A stretch of 64,000 nt of DNA from assembly GCA_002778195.1 (NCBI GenBank), contig PCDI01000017.1, forward strand, positions 622,872-686,871, read 5' to 3'. The stretch is from Raffaelea ambrosiae. Its lineage: Eukaryota > Ascomycota > Sordariomycetes > Ophiostomatales > Ophiostomataceae. Under the pieces are notes generated by a model. It saw only the letters and a list, made by a program, of their open reading frames with translations. It was not told the DNA's origin and did no database searches. The position numbers were made by a program, and so were the translations under genes. Positions 10,100 to 21,735 of this stretch are shown here, in pieces. Within the stretch, counting starts at the first letter, position 1; each line of letters begins with the position of its first letter.

Positions 10100-13090
10100 A
10101 TGGACTTCCTCAAGTCCGCCGTGGCGTCGGCCATTGCCAAGGGCCCGCCCTTCCCCTATTCGTTCGGCGACCGCGTCGATCTCGACCCGTCCATCTGGAC
10201 GCTCTACAACGGCACCCGTCGCGTGCGTCCCCGGTCTCCCGGCCTCCGGCCAGCGCTGTGTCTGACGTTCGCGTTGTTCTCCTAACACTCCCCTCCCAGG
10301 AAGACGGCTCCGACTGCAGCATCCTCGCCTTCGACATCGGCGCCAACAAGCCCTGCCTGCCTCTCGCCCGCAATGCGCTGAAGAAACTGCGCACCCTGCG
10401 CCATCCCGGCGTCATCAAAGTGCTGGACACTGTCGAGGTACGCCGCCTCTGATCCCCCATGCTCCCAGACGGGGAAAAAAAAAAAAAAAAAAAAAAAAAC
10501 CGCCCGCTTTCTGACCCTCCCCGCCGTCCAGACCGAGTCCTACATCTACATTGCGACCGAACGCCTCGTCCCGCTGCGGTGGCACCTCAAGCGCAGGAGC
10601 CTCAGCCCCGAGACCCTCAAATGGGGCCTCTATAACATTGCGGTATGGCAGCACGCACACCGCCCCCAAGACATGGGCATTTGAGCACGCGGACAGGCCC
10701 AGGTCCCTTCTGAGCAACCCCCCGCTGACCGCCAACAGCGCACCCTCAAGTTCATCAACGGCGACGCCTCGGCCATCCACGGCAGCCTCAAGGTGTCGTC
10801 CGTCTTCACATCCGAGAGCGGCGAGTGGAAGCTGGGCGGCTTCGACGTGCTGAGCAACGTCAAGGACGACGAGGCCGTGATCTACGTATGTTGTTTCTTT
10901 GGACTCTGCAAGGCCAACAACGAGCAGCTCGCACCCTGTCTAACAACTCGGTGCCCCCTCTAGAACTTTGGCAGCCTCGTGCCAGACTCCGGCCGGTACA
11001 CGCCCCCCGAGCTCGCCCGCTCTGGATGGGACGCCATCAAGCGCAGCAACCACTACGCCGTCGACTCGTTCAACTTTGGCATTCTGGTCTTCGAGGCCTT
11101 CAACAATGGCGACTACCACGGCGTGGACCAGGCCGGCCAGACGAAGAACATCCCCCCGACTATGCAGGCACACTACAAGCGCCTGGTCAATGCCAACCCG
11201 AAGGCCCGGATAAGTGTTGGGAACTTCCTCGAGATTGGCCAGCGCAGCGGCGCGTTCTTTGACACGCCATTGATCAAGCTGACCGACGGCATTGAGAATC
11301 TGGGCGTCAAGACGGAGACGGAGCGCGAGCAGTTTCTCGAGTATGTCCCGCCCTTGCGTATACTCGCACTTGCATTGTGCCTTGCATTGCTTGGCAGTCT
11401 ACTGACCCGCCTGCCAGGGATCTCAACGACCTGACTGACGACTTCCCGGAAGACTTCTTCAAGATGAAGGTCTTGCCCGAGCTGCTCAAATCGGTCGAGT
11501 TTGGCGGCGGCGGCCCCAAGGCCTTTGCCCTCGTCATGAAGATCGGGACCAAGCTGTCCGGCGACGACTTCGACGCCAAGGTCACGCCCGTCGTGATACG
11601 ACTCTTCGGCAACCCCGACAGAGCCATCCGCGTCTGCCTGCTGGACAACCTACCCCTCATGATCGACCGCCTTTCACAGAAGACAGTCAATGACAAGATC
11701 TTCCCCCAAGTCGTATGTGCTTTCCGCGTGTACTCCCAGTGTCAATTTCAGCTATACTCAACTCGCTGCATAGGTGAGCGGCTTCACAGATCTGGCACCC
11801 GTTGTGCGGGAGCAGACACTCAAGTCCGTCTTGACGTTTGTCACCAAGCTGTCTGATCGGACTATAAACGGCGAGCTGCTGCGTCACCTGGCCAAGACCG
11901 CCAACGACGAGCAGCCCGGCATCCGGACGAACACCACGATCGTCCTGGGCAAGCTGGCCAAGAGCCTGGGCACCTCGTCCCGCGCCAAGGTCCTGATCGC
12001 CGCCTTCACCCGGTCCCTGCGGGATCCCTTTGTCCATGCCCGCAACGCCTCTCTCATGGCCCTCGCGGCCACCTCCGAGTACTTTTCGCCCGAGGACTGC
12101 GCCAGCCGCATCATGCCGGCCATCTGCCCCCTGCTGATCGACAAGGAGAAACTCATCCGCGACCAGGCCGTCAAGACCATGGACGTGTTCATGCACAAGA
12201 TCCGCAAGACGGCATCCGACATGCCCGACACCGAGAACAAGCCAAACGCGGCCGGCGCCGAGGCAGGCGGTGCCCGCATGAGCACGCCGCAGCCAGTCAG
12301 CGATGCTGCATCCGTTGCCACAGCGTGGGCCGGCTGGGCCGTCTCGTCGTTTACGAACAAGATGGCGGGCGGAGAGATCGAGTCGAAAGCAACCGGGGGA
12401 AGGGCAACGCCAACAACACCAGCAGCCGGGACCAACGGGAGCTCGTCCAAGTCCTCCCCCAATCTAGGGAGCGCCGCCATCCCCCACAGGCCCGCCACCA
12501 CCACCACGACCACCACCGCCTCGGCTCTGCACCGCCAGGCACTCAAATCACCACCGGCGTCTGCTCCGCTATCGCGTACGTCGTCCTCATCCAACGTGGC
12601 ACCCGACTCCTACTTTGGCGGATTTGACGACCACAACGGCAACGACAATGACGGTGACGGCTGGGGCGAAGATGCCTTTGGTGACGGCTGGGGCGAAGAT
12701 GCCTTTGGTGACGACGGGGATGCCTGGGATGTGGAGGACACCAATGGGAATGACAAGGACAACGACAACGATCCGTTTGCATCCCATACCACCACCGCCA
12801 CCACAGCAGAATCGAGCCGCAAGGTCAGCTCTAGCAGTGCACAGCCGTTTGGCGACGATTCGGAGCCCGACTTTGCCGGCTGGCTGGCCGCACAGGCCAA
12901 CAAGAAGGGAGGGTCGAAGCCGCTGCCCAAGGGCCTGTCCAAGAGCACCGGCGCCGCCGCCAGCAACGGCACGAAGCGGACCACGACGCCGGTGGCGGCC
13001 AAACCAGCTGCCAAGGCAGCACCAGCCAAGAAGATCAACTTGAAGCCAAAAGAGACCGACGATACCGATGCCTGGGACGATGGCTGGTAG
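10100..13090 (+). CDS. SCY1/Cex1-like pseudokinase with HEAT repeats
   Basis: Seven exons (10100-10222, 10300-10437, 10532-10642, 10739-10885, 10964-11340, 11418-11712, 11774-13090) give 835 residues. The N-terminal third is a protein-kinase fold. It lacks a recognisable VAIK lysine, has no HRD catalytic loop, and reads GGFD where DFG should be, as expected for Scy1-family pseudokinases. HEAT-type helices follow at about 320-560 (for example the DLTDDFPEDFF and LAPVVREQTLKSVL segments). The tail is Ser/Thr/Asp-rich and ends DAWDDGW. Yeast Cex1 and animal SCYL1 act in COPI-dependent Golgi traffic and tRNA export; which role applies here is inference. The second intron contains a run of 25 A. 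The tail holds a 27-nt tandem duplication. Confidence 0.95.
12656..12709 (+). repeat. Tandem 27-nt duplication in the SCY1-like coding sequence
   Basis: Two identical 27-nt copies (12656-12682 and 12683-12709) encode DGWGEDAFG twice, in frame. The copies look identical at every base, which suggests a recent duplication or slippage. Confidence 0.95.
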
Positions 13091-14154
13091 AGGGGTGTGG
13101 CTGAGTAAAGCGTGGGTAAAAGACGAATTTCAGCAGAAAAGAAAAGAAGAAAAGAAAAAAACGGAACGACCCATTGATTGTTTGTATGGTGGGATGTAAG
13201 ATCCCCGACAAAGAGGGAAGAAGTGCGAAAGCGTCCACCTCTTTGTTGTCCCTTTTTATTTCCTTATTTCCTTTTCTATCATGGCATGGCCAGGGCATTT
13301 GGCGGCGGCGTTTCTCTATTTCCATATCTGTTTCTCATATTTCGAATCAACAAAGACGCTTCTGTATGAGGGGGTGGTCTGTACAGCGTCCCAGATCACT
13401 TTTTGATACGATACAGAATTCGCTCGTTCAAACCAAGGGATGTATAGAAAAAAAAACCCATAATGCTGTTGTTACTTAGGCGGGCTGCGATTCAATGAAC
13501 GAACCCAATTTGGAAATAATTTATCGAGCGGAAAGGATTTTATTAATAGAATGCCGACATGCCTTCGCGGCTCCTTCTTTTCTGTGTGTTTTCTCTACAC
13601 TGTAGTGCCCTTGTCATTCATGATTTTTAAAAACCCAGTTCGTAGTTGGTCAATAGGTGCTTTTTTTCCCTCCCTTTTGTCATCCCCACAAGCGCGCCCT
13701 CTCAGGCTGGGAATCTTTTGTTTTTTGTCTCCCCTCAATTGGCAGCTGTGCGGACTCTTCCTTCCGTAGGTCCTGCGAAAAGGAGGAGCTGTCGTGCGAA
13801 TTTTATCTCATCCACCTCGTCAATGCATTGCTCTGCCTCCCTAGACACCACCTATTCTCCATCCACCGCGGCTCGACAAGACTGCCTGTAAGGGGGTGGA
13901 GTACAAAGAAAAAGTGGCCAATCGGTATTGTCTGACTTTTTTTTCGAGCGTGGACTGGGGACGAGAAGAGATACTGGGAAGGATATTTTAAAAGAGTGAG
14001 CAGGGGGGAGGTGTCAAAGGGAAGAGGAAAAACTTTGACAGCTCATATGCTCTCTCTCTCTCTCTCTCTCCTTTCATGTATCTCTATTTTTCCGCCCCTT
14101 TTTTTTCTTTTCTTCTTCTTCTTCTCTCTCTCAATCTCCCCTCTCTCTCTCGCT
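13091..14154. other. Spacer between convergent genes
   Basis: No gene is recognised. The stretch is A/T-richer than its surroundings and carries a CT-dinucleotide run at about 14047-14070, with further pyrimidine runs up to the LST8 stop. It probably holds the two 3' untranslated regions. Confidence 0.55.
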
Positions 14155-15418
14155 CTACCGCGTGTCCGAGTAGTCGTTGAGAGCGACGCACACGGCGCCG
14201 CGGTGGTGCCCATTGTACTGCCGAATGACCTGCTGGCTGTGCAGCTCCCAGAGACGCGCATAGTGGTCCGACGACGCCGTGACCAGATAGGCCGAGTCGG
14301 CGCTGAAGGCGCAGTCCCAGACCCAGCGCTGGTGCTGGCTCAGGGTGGCGTTGAGGACGAGGGGGCGGGCGTTCTCGTCGGCGCCCATGGGGGTGGTGTC
14401 GACCTCCCAGATCTTGGCGGTGTGGTCGGCGCTGCAGGTGGCGAGGCGCTTGCCGTCGGGGGACAGCAGGATGCGCGTGATGAACTCCTTGTGGGCGTTG
14501 AACTGCGTAATGGGCACGGGCTCGCTGTGCTCGTAGCTCGGCTGCATCTGCCAGATGAAGACGTTGCCGTTGTTGTTGGCCGCGCACAGCAGGTAGCCCT
14601 CGACGCCCATGGTGACGCAGGCCACGGGCACGTCCTCCTCGGGGATCAGCTGGTGCGTGCAGTTGTTCTCCGACAGGTCCCACACGCGGATGCTGCCGCC
14701 GCGGTCGCAGCTGACAATCTCGCCCTGGTTCGGGTGGATGACCACGTCGTTGACCGGACAGCCGTGGTTGTACGAGCGCTGGATCATGGCGCTGCGCGTG
14801 TCCCAGATCTTGACCGTGCCGTCCTCGGAGCTCGTCACCATCCACTTGCCCTCGCAGTGGAACGCCACGCCCGTGATGTTGTTCGTGTGGCCCTCAAAGA
14901 CCAGCAGCGGGTTCGGGTTCGTCGACTTGATGTCGAACAGCTTGACCGTGTGGTGGCCCGCGGCGGCCAAAAAGCGCTTGTCGGGCGAGATGCACAGGCG
15001 GTTCACCTGCGAGTCCGGGTGCTGGATCGTCCGCGAGCAGATGCCCGAGAGAGCTTCCCAGAATCTGGAAAGAAGGAGGAGGAGGAGGAGGAGACCAATA
15101 TGTTAGTGAAGAAGGATAAGAAAGGGGGGGAACAATGTTGGTGCAGAGGCGATGTCGTAGAGAAGGAGGAGTGGTCGTGTATTTTCGATCGGCGAGGCGC
15201 AACAACGTACCGGATCGTGTGGTCATAGCCAGCTGCAAGTCGTGTTCGCGTCTAGGTCAGCACTCGCATTTCTTTTTTTTTTTGTCTTTTTTTTCACATT
15301 TTCTTGTTTTCCTTTCTGTTGTTTCTCCTTCCTCGAACGCTCCCCAAGAAAGATCCAGGCCTCCGCTTTCGAGGTCGCAACTGCCGTTCAACTCACCTGT
15401 GCACAGAATGACAGACAT
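14155..15418 (-). CDS. LST8, WD40 subunit of TOR complexes
   Basis: Three exons in transcript order (15418-15397, 15232-15211, 15064-14155) give 317 residues, the usual LST8 length. Exons 1 and 2 are both only 22 nt. Joined, they restore the canonical start MSVILCTAGYDHTIRFWEAL. Seven WD repeats fill the protein, with clear KIWDTR, RVWDLS, FIWQMQ, KIWEVD and RLWELH strands. LST8 binds and stabilises the kinase domain of TOR in TORC1 and TORC2. Introns are 164 nt (15233-15396) and 146 nt (15065-15210), with GTGAGT and GTACGT donors. An annotation starting at the in-frame ATG near 15006 would lose the first 19 residues and part of the first blade. Confidence 0.96.
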
Positions 15419-16459
15419 CGTGGCGGCAAAGCTGGGGGGGGGTATTCTGTTTCAGAAAAGAACAAGGGGCAAAAAGGCTGTTGCGGCGCTGCGCGCGGGT
15501 GTCGGCAAAGCCCCAGCAAGCAGGACCCCGGGGAGTTGTATGCGCGTGGGTAGCCTGGCCGGTGTGGGTTTGTTTGAGGCGAAGATGGGAAAGCAAGAAG
15601 CTCCTCCAAAAATGCGCCGCCCCGTCTGTGATGTCTAAGCCTTCCCCGTGACTGGGGACGCACTGACCACCTGCGACGCACCACGGATCTCCACAGCTCT
15701 TACGAGTACGCCAGACAAAAAAGACCAACCCTGCCCAACGTAGCAGAGACAAAAACGTATTATATTTTGAAAAGTAAGGCAGCTGTCACAAATTCTTATC
15801 AATCCATGGACGTATCTGTAGATTGGTCATGAAAGAGCAAGTGGTTTTCTTTAATTTTATTTTTTTCACGTAGCTGCGGCACGTGTACAGTGAAATGCAG
15901 CTAGCTGCTGCTCTTATGAAACGGCAGCAGTTAACTTGCGAGTATGACTGCCCCACCAAAAGAGCTTGTCTCGTCTGGCTGGCCAAAATAACGGCAATTG
16001 ACTAGTTGGCTACTCTAATAGAATCTTTGCGTACGCCAAACACGTTTTCTCGTGCTGAGAATGGTTCAGTTGGTATGGCAATGGCTGTTCCGAGATGCTG
16101 CGGGGCAAAATGGGCTCATCCACTCTCCCTCTGCGCTTCTCGACACGAGGCAGCCCTCTTATATGGTGGACCAGAGTTGCGATGGAAGAGCGTGTCATTG
16201 TAAGATATCATTTGTCCCAAAACTTGTAAACATCCTAGAATTTCTGTTGCATGTACATGCCAATATTATGTGACCAGTCGTGAAAATAGCAAGTTTGTGT
16301 ATGTAGATCCCCCCTCGCGGCATGTTCTTCGTCTCTGTTGTGTTTCCTTGCGTGTGCGTGCGCCCTGCCAGCATCATTGTGCTGGCTCTATAGTTGCCCC
16401 CCCGGCCATTGCAGTCTCTCGTTCTCCCATTCTTTCCTCAACAGCTTTCAACCGTCCTC
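15419..16459. other. Intergenic region, no gene recognised
   Basis: The 5' flank of LST8 and the 3' flank of the next minus-strand gene lie here. Only short frames without motifs are present. Confidence 0.5.
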
Positions 16460-16543
16460 TCATCTCCTCCGGTTGCTCCTCTCACCAGAGCCGGGGGACT
16501 TCGAAGATCGCCCACTCCGGCTGACGCCGGCGCTGCCGCTGCC

Positions 16544-16577
<34 letters not shown>

Positions 16578-17288
16578 CTGTTGCTCCGACTGCTTCGATT
16601 GCTTTTGCTAGTGCCGGGGCCCGAGCCTCCGCCGGCACTGGCACCGGCCCGACCAGTTGCACTGCCACCGAAGCTGTCAGATGCCTGATAGGCCCGGTGG
16701 CGACTCGACGTTGACACGGCGGATGGGAGAGAAGCCGTTGCAGTCGAAGCCGCGCTGGATGTCTCATGGATGAAGGACGAGTGCGACATCGATAGCGTCG
16801 GGGGTGCTGCTACGTTGGCCACGATGTCTGGGACTTCCCCACAGGGACAAGGAAACATGATGAAGGCTGTGCCATGACAGTGGGTGCAGGAAGGGCATCT
16901 GAAGCAAGAGAGGGAAGAGGTCAGAATATATACATATACATATACATATACAAGGACAATAGTAGATCAGCAGGGAAGACGCAGGAACTTGAGATGATCC
17001 GTGTCTTGGAAGGCAAATCACTGGCAGACGTAAAAGACTGGAGGCAGAAATGATTGACTCGTTTGGGTTATGTGACAAGTCAGATTGTTGGGGGCCGATG
17101 GAGGGGACACGAAGTAAGGGGAGGGGTGTGTGTGAGAGAGCGAAGAATTGGGACAGTTCAAAAAAAAAAGCCACTCACGCAGTGTAGCTGCCACAGCAAT
17201 ATGGGCACTCTCCGATCACCTGGGGGCAGCCGCAGCGCCCTGTGGGAAACCCAGGGACAAACTCGTCGGGGAAGTGCTGGGCCGCCAT
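16460..17288 (-). CDS. Small Cys-rich, Ser-tailed protein of unknown function
   Basis: Two exons (17288-17179, 16898-16460) are joined across a 280-nt intron with a GTGAGT donor and a TGCTTCAG acceptor, giving 182 residues. The intron splits a codon and the frame stays open. The N-terminus has ten cysteines within 38 residues: 19, 21, 28, 31, 32, 38, 41, 44, 54 and 56. The stretch CPSCTHCHGTAF resembles half of a DnaJ-type CxxCxGxG zinc site. Zinc binding is inferred. After residue 70 the protein is Ser/Gly-rich, with a Ser run from a CTG/TGC repeat, and is probably disordered. I do not recognise the family. The joined Cys cluster across the intron is the main evidence that the gene is real. 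Confidence 0.55.
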
Positions 17289-20200
17289 GGTTTTTGGTTG
17301 GACCGTCAGATGGATAGATATATTGGGGGTGTATGTAGGCGAGATGTGTGCGAGATGCAATGCAAACAAAAAGTGACAGAAAAAAGAAAAGACGGACGGG
17401 GTGGTGGTGGTGGTGGTGGTGGTGGTGGTGGCGGGAGAGCAGGGTGTTGAATATATAAGCAGGGGCCAAGAAGAAGAAGCAAGACAAGAACGTCCAAGGG
17501 CAAGAGAATGTCAGGCAATTCAAGATACCAGACAAGACAGAAACACAAGAGAAGCAAGGGACCTCGCTTGGGGAGGAGAGCGCTGCGGCTTTGTGTGCTT
17601 TGCTGCCGAGTCTCATCTATGGTGTCTGCAGCTCCTCTGTTTCTTTGAATCTTTCTTTTTTTCACACTGAGCCACTTGTGTTTGTGAAAGGTTCTCCCTG
17701 AAAAAAGGTCGGCGATATTGAGCTTGGTGCAGCTGAATCTTGCAGATCTGAGTTCCGGGATGCAATATGGGGGAGTGCAAAAATTAAAATATGAAAAAGA
17801 ACAAAATAAAGACACCCCCCTATTCTTAAGTATGACTACGATAAACTGCATGGACAAGAATAAAACGGAGCAGGCGACAGGGCTCTATTTAAGCAAAAGC
17901 CCAAGCCTCAGCAAGCCTTGCCGAGGCCAACCTTTTCGCAATTTTCCACGTCCCGGTTGTCTCAAGTGTGTATATTATTTGTGTGTTCTTTCAGTAGTAT
18001 GCTCAGTTTGCTTTTGTCTTTTTTTCCCCGTTTAGCGCCGCATCGCGTGTTGTTGGTTTGTCGAATAGCAGACAGGCAAAACTTGCAACATCTAGAGAGA
18101 AAGCGAGCCGATGGGACGTAGAGGTGGCCACCGCCTCGCCGTAGGATCATACATCAGACCGTTGGTTCCCTGTTCCTAGAAGGAAGCAAACGAGACACGC
18201 ACAACCCCCCTCCTTCCTCCCCAGAGCTGCTTGCCCCTTGGCAACCTTCCCCACGACAGCCTCCCTCTCTCACTTCATTCCTTCCTTGCTTCCGGACTTC
18301 CTAATTCCCTCTCTTCTCGTCACCGGTGAAGGATAGGCTCGGCGTTCGTTTAATTCTACTTTGTCTTTTTTTTATTACTTTTCAGCAGGCTCACCCACAC
18401 TTCATGCCAGTGACACGGAAGAGGGGGCTTGAGCCGGAAAGAGAATGCGGTGTGCCAACAGCATCTCACTCGATTCGGCGGGGTCTTATGACAGCACACA
18501 TTGCGGGAACATGCATAATGTGAGGCACACCCCCCCCTCCCCTCCCCCTCTCTCCTCACTCGACTGGCGCAAAAAGAGAAGTGGGAAGCGAAGGGAGGGG
18601 TGCCAGGGCCAGGGTGCAGAGAGGATGAGCCATGGGGGGAAAGAGTCGCCCAAAGCCAGTAGCAGAGCCAGAACCAGGAGCCAGAACCAGGTCTTGGTTC
18701 TCTTGTGGCATTCGATACGAGGAACACCCAGAAGTCGGGCGTAAGCTGGGATATAAGAAAGGAAAAGCCAGACCGACAAGGCTACACAAAGCAATAGTCT
18801 GGTGACACAAGACACGACGGCCACATCCGAGTCTGGGCAAGATTGGCATCGGCTAATAGCACTGTTCTTCTTCTACAGCGTATTATTGAAAGAAACGAGA
18901 AACGGCGGAGGACGCTCGAGTGTGTCGAAAGTAGACATTGCGCCCACGAGGCTCGTGTCATTTCTTTCTTTTCCGAGGCACGAAATAACGCTTCCCAGGA
19001 ACGAGAACAAAGAAGGCGGATTATCTCGTCTTCTGTCATGGGTGAACCAATAATAGTATTATGCGCCTTTTTCGGGCTGCTTTGTCTGGCTCTTTGTTCT
19101 AAAAACGACTATCGGGTCGGATCGAAAGAAAGGAAGCCAACTGTCTCACAGGCTCGGGAGCAGAGAAGGGGGGGGGGGCAACGAGGTCCGCTCAGCTGGA
19201 AGCAGAACAAGCATTCCGGACAATGCAATTCACTCTTTTGCGCTAACTCTGATAGAAAAGAGTACAAAGAGACAGACACGATGAGAAACCGGGTAGAGAC
19301 ATATTGAGACACACAAACAGACGAATGACTCGAGAGCTAGAAAAGTGTAAAGATTCAGACAGAGACTCAGACTGCTCACAGAGTCAGAAAACCTGCTCAC
19401 ACTCCTCCTTTCCTTCCTTCATTCGTGTGTGTGTGTTTTTTACACGTACGCGCAAAAATAAGGCGTCCGATTCTGCATGTTCCCGTCTTTGGTGGCTTGC
19501 ATATCCAACGGGGGTTGGCATTCCAAAACCCCAAAATAATAATAATAACAAAAAAATAGGATATTAAAATAAGAAAAGAAGGTCCGAAAATGAAGTGACA
19601 TAAATAGAAAAGAAGAAAAAGAAAAAGAAAGAAAGTGGGAAACATACGTCAGGAAAAAAAAGACGAGTAACAAACCAAAGAAAGATGCATGGTGGGTAAC
19701 TAACTCTTGGGAACACAAGGAACATGTGGTCGCTGCGTGCTCGTAGGAGCGTGTGCGCTATGTGTTGCTGTATCGACTAACCCATGCGTGCCAATGGCAA
19801 CCCGTTCCGATGACGGGTAGCCGCATGGGCTGCCACACGGAGGTCAGCAAGGAGGTCCTCCCAAATAAGAAAAGAAAAAGAAGGGAAGAGACAGGAAGCA
19901 CTGGACCAAGTTTTTTTTTTCTTTTTTTTCTTTTTTTTGGTCGTCTGCTCACACTTGCCCCCTCCTTGGGCTGTTGCTAAGTTTCTCGTAATGCACGATG
20001 CTCGCCTTGGGCAGGAGAGAGAACAGCAGACTTTCAAAAACGCGGTGTGACGCTGGCATCACAAAGCGATCATGCTGGTGTACTCTCCTGACCTCCTTGC
20101 TCTTCCGCCCCTCCCACTCCCCCCCCCCCCCCCCCCCCCCCCCAACCTACATTTGTTTCTACATCTTCTTTCAGGTGGGGTGGTCCACTGGATGTACTCA

Positions 20201-20939
20201 GGAAAGTCAAGACGGTCGGACAACTCGTTTCTACCTCGTGCCCTCGGAAGCGGGTTCCGGCATTGCGCTGCGCAGGCGAGCAGAAAATCCATACATATGC
20301 TGTGCGATGGGAAAGAACACTCGCAATTCCGCTTCTTTTTTTCTTTCTTTTAGGCAGCTCCTTCTCCTTCGGTTTGCTGAGGAAGCACAGCTGTGAGTTG
20401 TACGGCAGTTGTTCTGGTAGAGGGCGATGGTCGTCTTGTTTTCTTGGCTCGTATTCTCTTTACGGCTGCAAGGGCGGCGCAACTGAGGCTTCGTTCTTGC
20501 GTATTTGTTCTCATGATGATCTGGACTACTACGGTGCACAGCAAAGGAAAACCCCCAGAAAAAAAAAGTGAGGCACAAAATAGATGCCATTTGTAAATCA
20601 CGGTAGAATTCAATCGACGCATCATATCGCTTTGCTTGAAAACGTTTACAAGCTAAGAAGAATCTCAACAGATAAGAACTCGGAAATCAAATACAGGCTT
20701 GTATCTCGAAACAGATTCGGCAAGAAGACGAACAACTTGTACTGGGGCCTGGGGCCAATAGACAAGGCGAAGAGGAGAGCAGAATAATATAGGGCCAAAG
20801 AAAAAGAGAAGAGAAAGAAAGAGAAAACGAATGCAGGAACCCAAAGAAGGGAGAAAAAAACATCGGACAGGAACAGAGTGGAACGTCTGTGTTCCTTACG
20901 AGTCAACACTCGCATTCAGGAGGAGGGGAAGCCTATCAA
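17289..20939. other. 3.6 kb gene-poor region with simple repeats
   Basis: No coding sequence is supported. There is a GGT trinucleotide run at about 17399-17432, short TATACA repeats just upstream in the previous gene's intron, a 25-C run at 20119-20143 and several A- or T-runs. Frames up to 154 codons occur but have poor composition and no motifs. A small gene or a non-coding RNA could be missed here. Confidence 0.5.
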
Positions 20940-21735
20940 CTAGTGCCTGGATGAATGCGAAGACCGGCGACTCGAATGACTCGAGGACTGGTATCTTGGA
21001 TGGTATGTTCCCATTGTGAAGGACCCGTACCCTCGGCCCGAGGCTCCCGCAGCGCTGTTGTGGGCCATGGTATCAAAAGCATTGGAGTTTCCTTCCGTGT
21101 AGACACTGCGAAAAGAACCTGGTGAGGTACCCGAGCTGCGCTCCCAGGGGGTGCTTTGGTTCGGAGTCAGAGGGTGGTGCAACCACTCTCGTCTCTCCTT
21201 TCTGGAATTCCACGTGCCTGAGGTGGTGAGAGGCAGACCTTCTCCATTCCTGAAAGCCGAAGGGTATGGTCGAGCCGCCCCAGAAGGCAGAAGGCTCTGC
21301 TGGGCTCTGGCCTCGCGGGCATACAACCATGTTTGCGGATTCTCATTGCTCGCTGGGACTCCCATCTCATACTGGACAGCTTAGTGGATATCCACAACCG
21401 TAAACAGTACACAGCAATAGAGAACAACAGACAAGAAAGAGGAGGGGTGAAGACAGAAAGGAAAAGGGAAAAAAAAGAGAGAAAAGGAAAAGCAGAATCT
21501 GCCTGCATACATAAGATGAATTTGTCGGTCTTCGATGGCGACGATGGTGGTGACTAGAGGTCGACTCATTCGAAGTTGCCTCAAAAGTCGGCTCACTCAA
21601 GATCGACTCGCTGTTTCGACGGGAACCAGAGTTCTGCCCACTGGAGATCGGCTCGCTGTTTCGACGGGAACGAGAGGTCTGCTCATGGTGATTGGAGGAG
21701 CTGTGTGAGGAGGTTCTGCTCTTAGACGAGTTCAT
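20940..21735 (-). CDS. Small Ser/Arg-rich protein of unknown function
   Basis: Two exons (21735-21511, 21371-20940) are joined in phase 0 across a 139-nt intron with a GTATGC donor and a GTCCAG acceptor, giving 218 residues. The N-terminal 75 residues are Ser/Arg/His-rich with repeated SRRNSE motifs (near 23-28 and 38-43), potential basophilic kinase or SR-type sites. The middle has aromatic and proline residues and the tail is again Ser/His/Arg-rich. No fold or family is recognisable. The main support is that a clean splice joins two frames of similar composition. Confidence 0.45.

Noticed and set aside
13996..15228. 410-codon plus-strand frame opposite LST8
   Set aside because: The minus strand encodes a complete WD40 protein with canonical splice sites. 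The plus frame has Val/Ala/Asp-rich shadow composition and no motif.
18843..19307. 154-codon plus-strand frame
   Set aside because: It has Arg/Glu/Gln-rich random-like composition, no motif, and no clear promoter or splice context.
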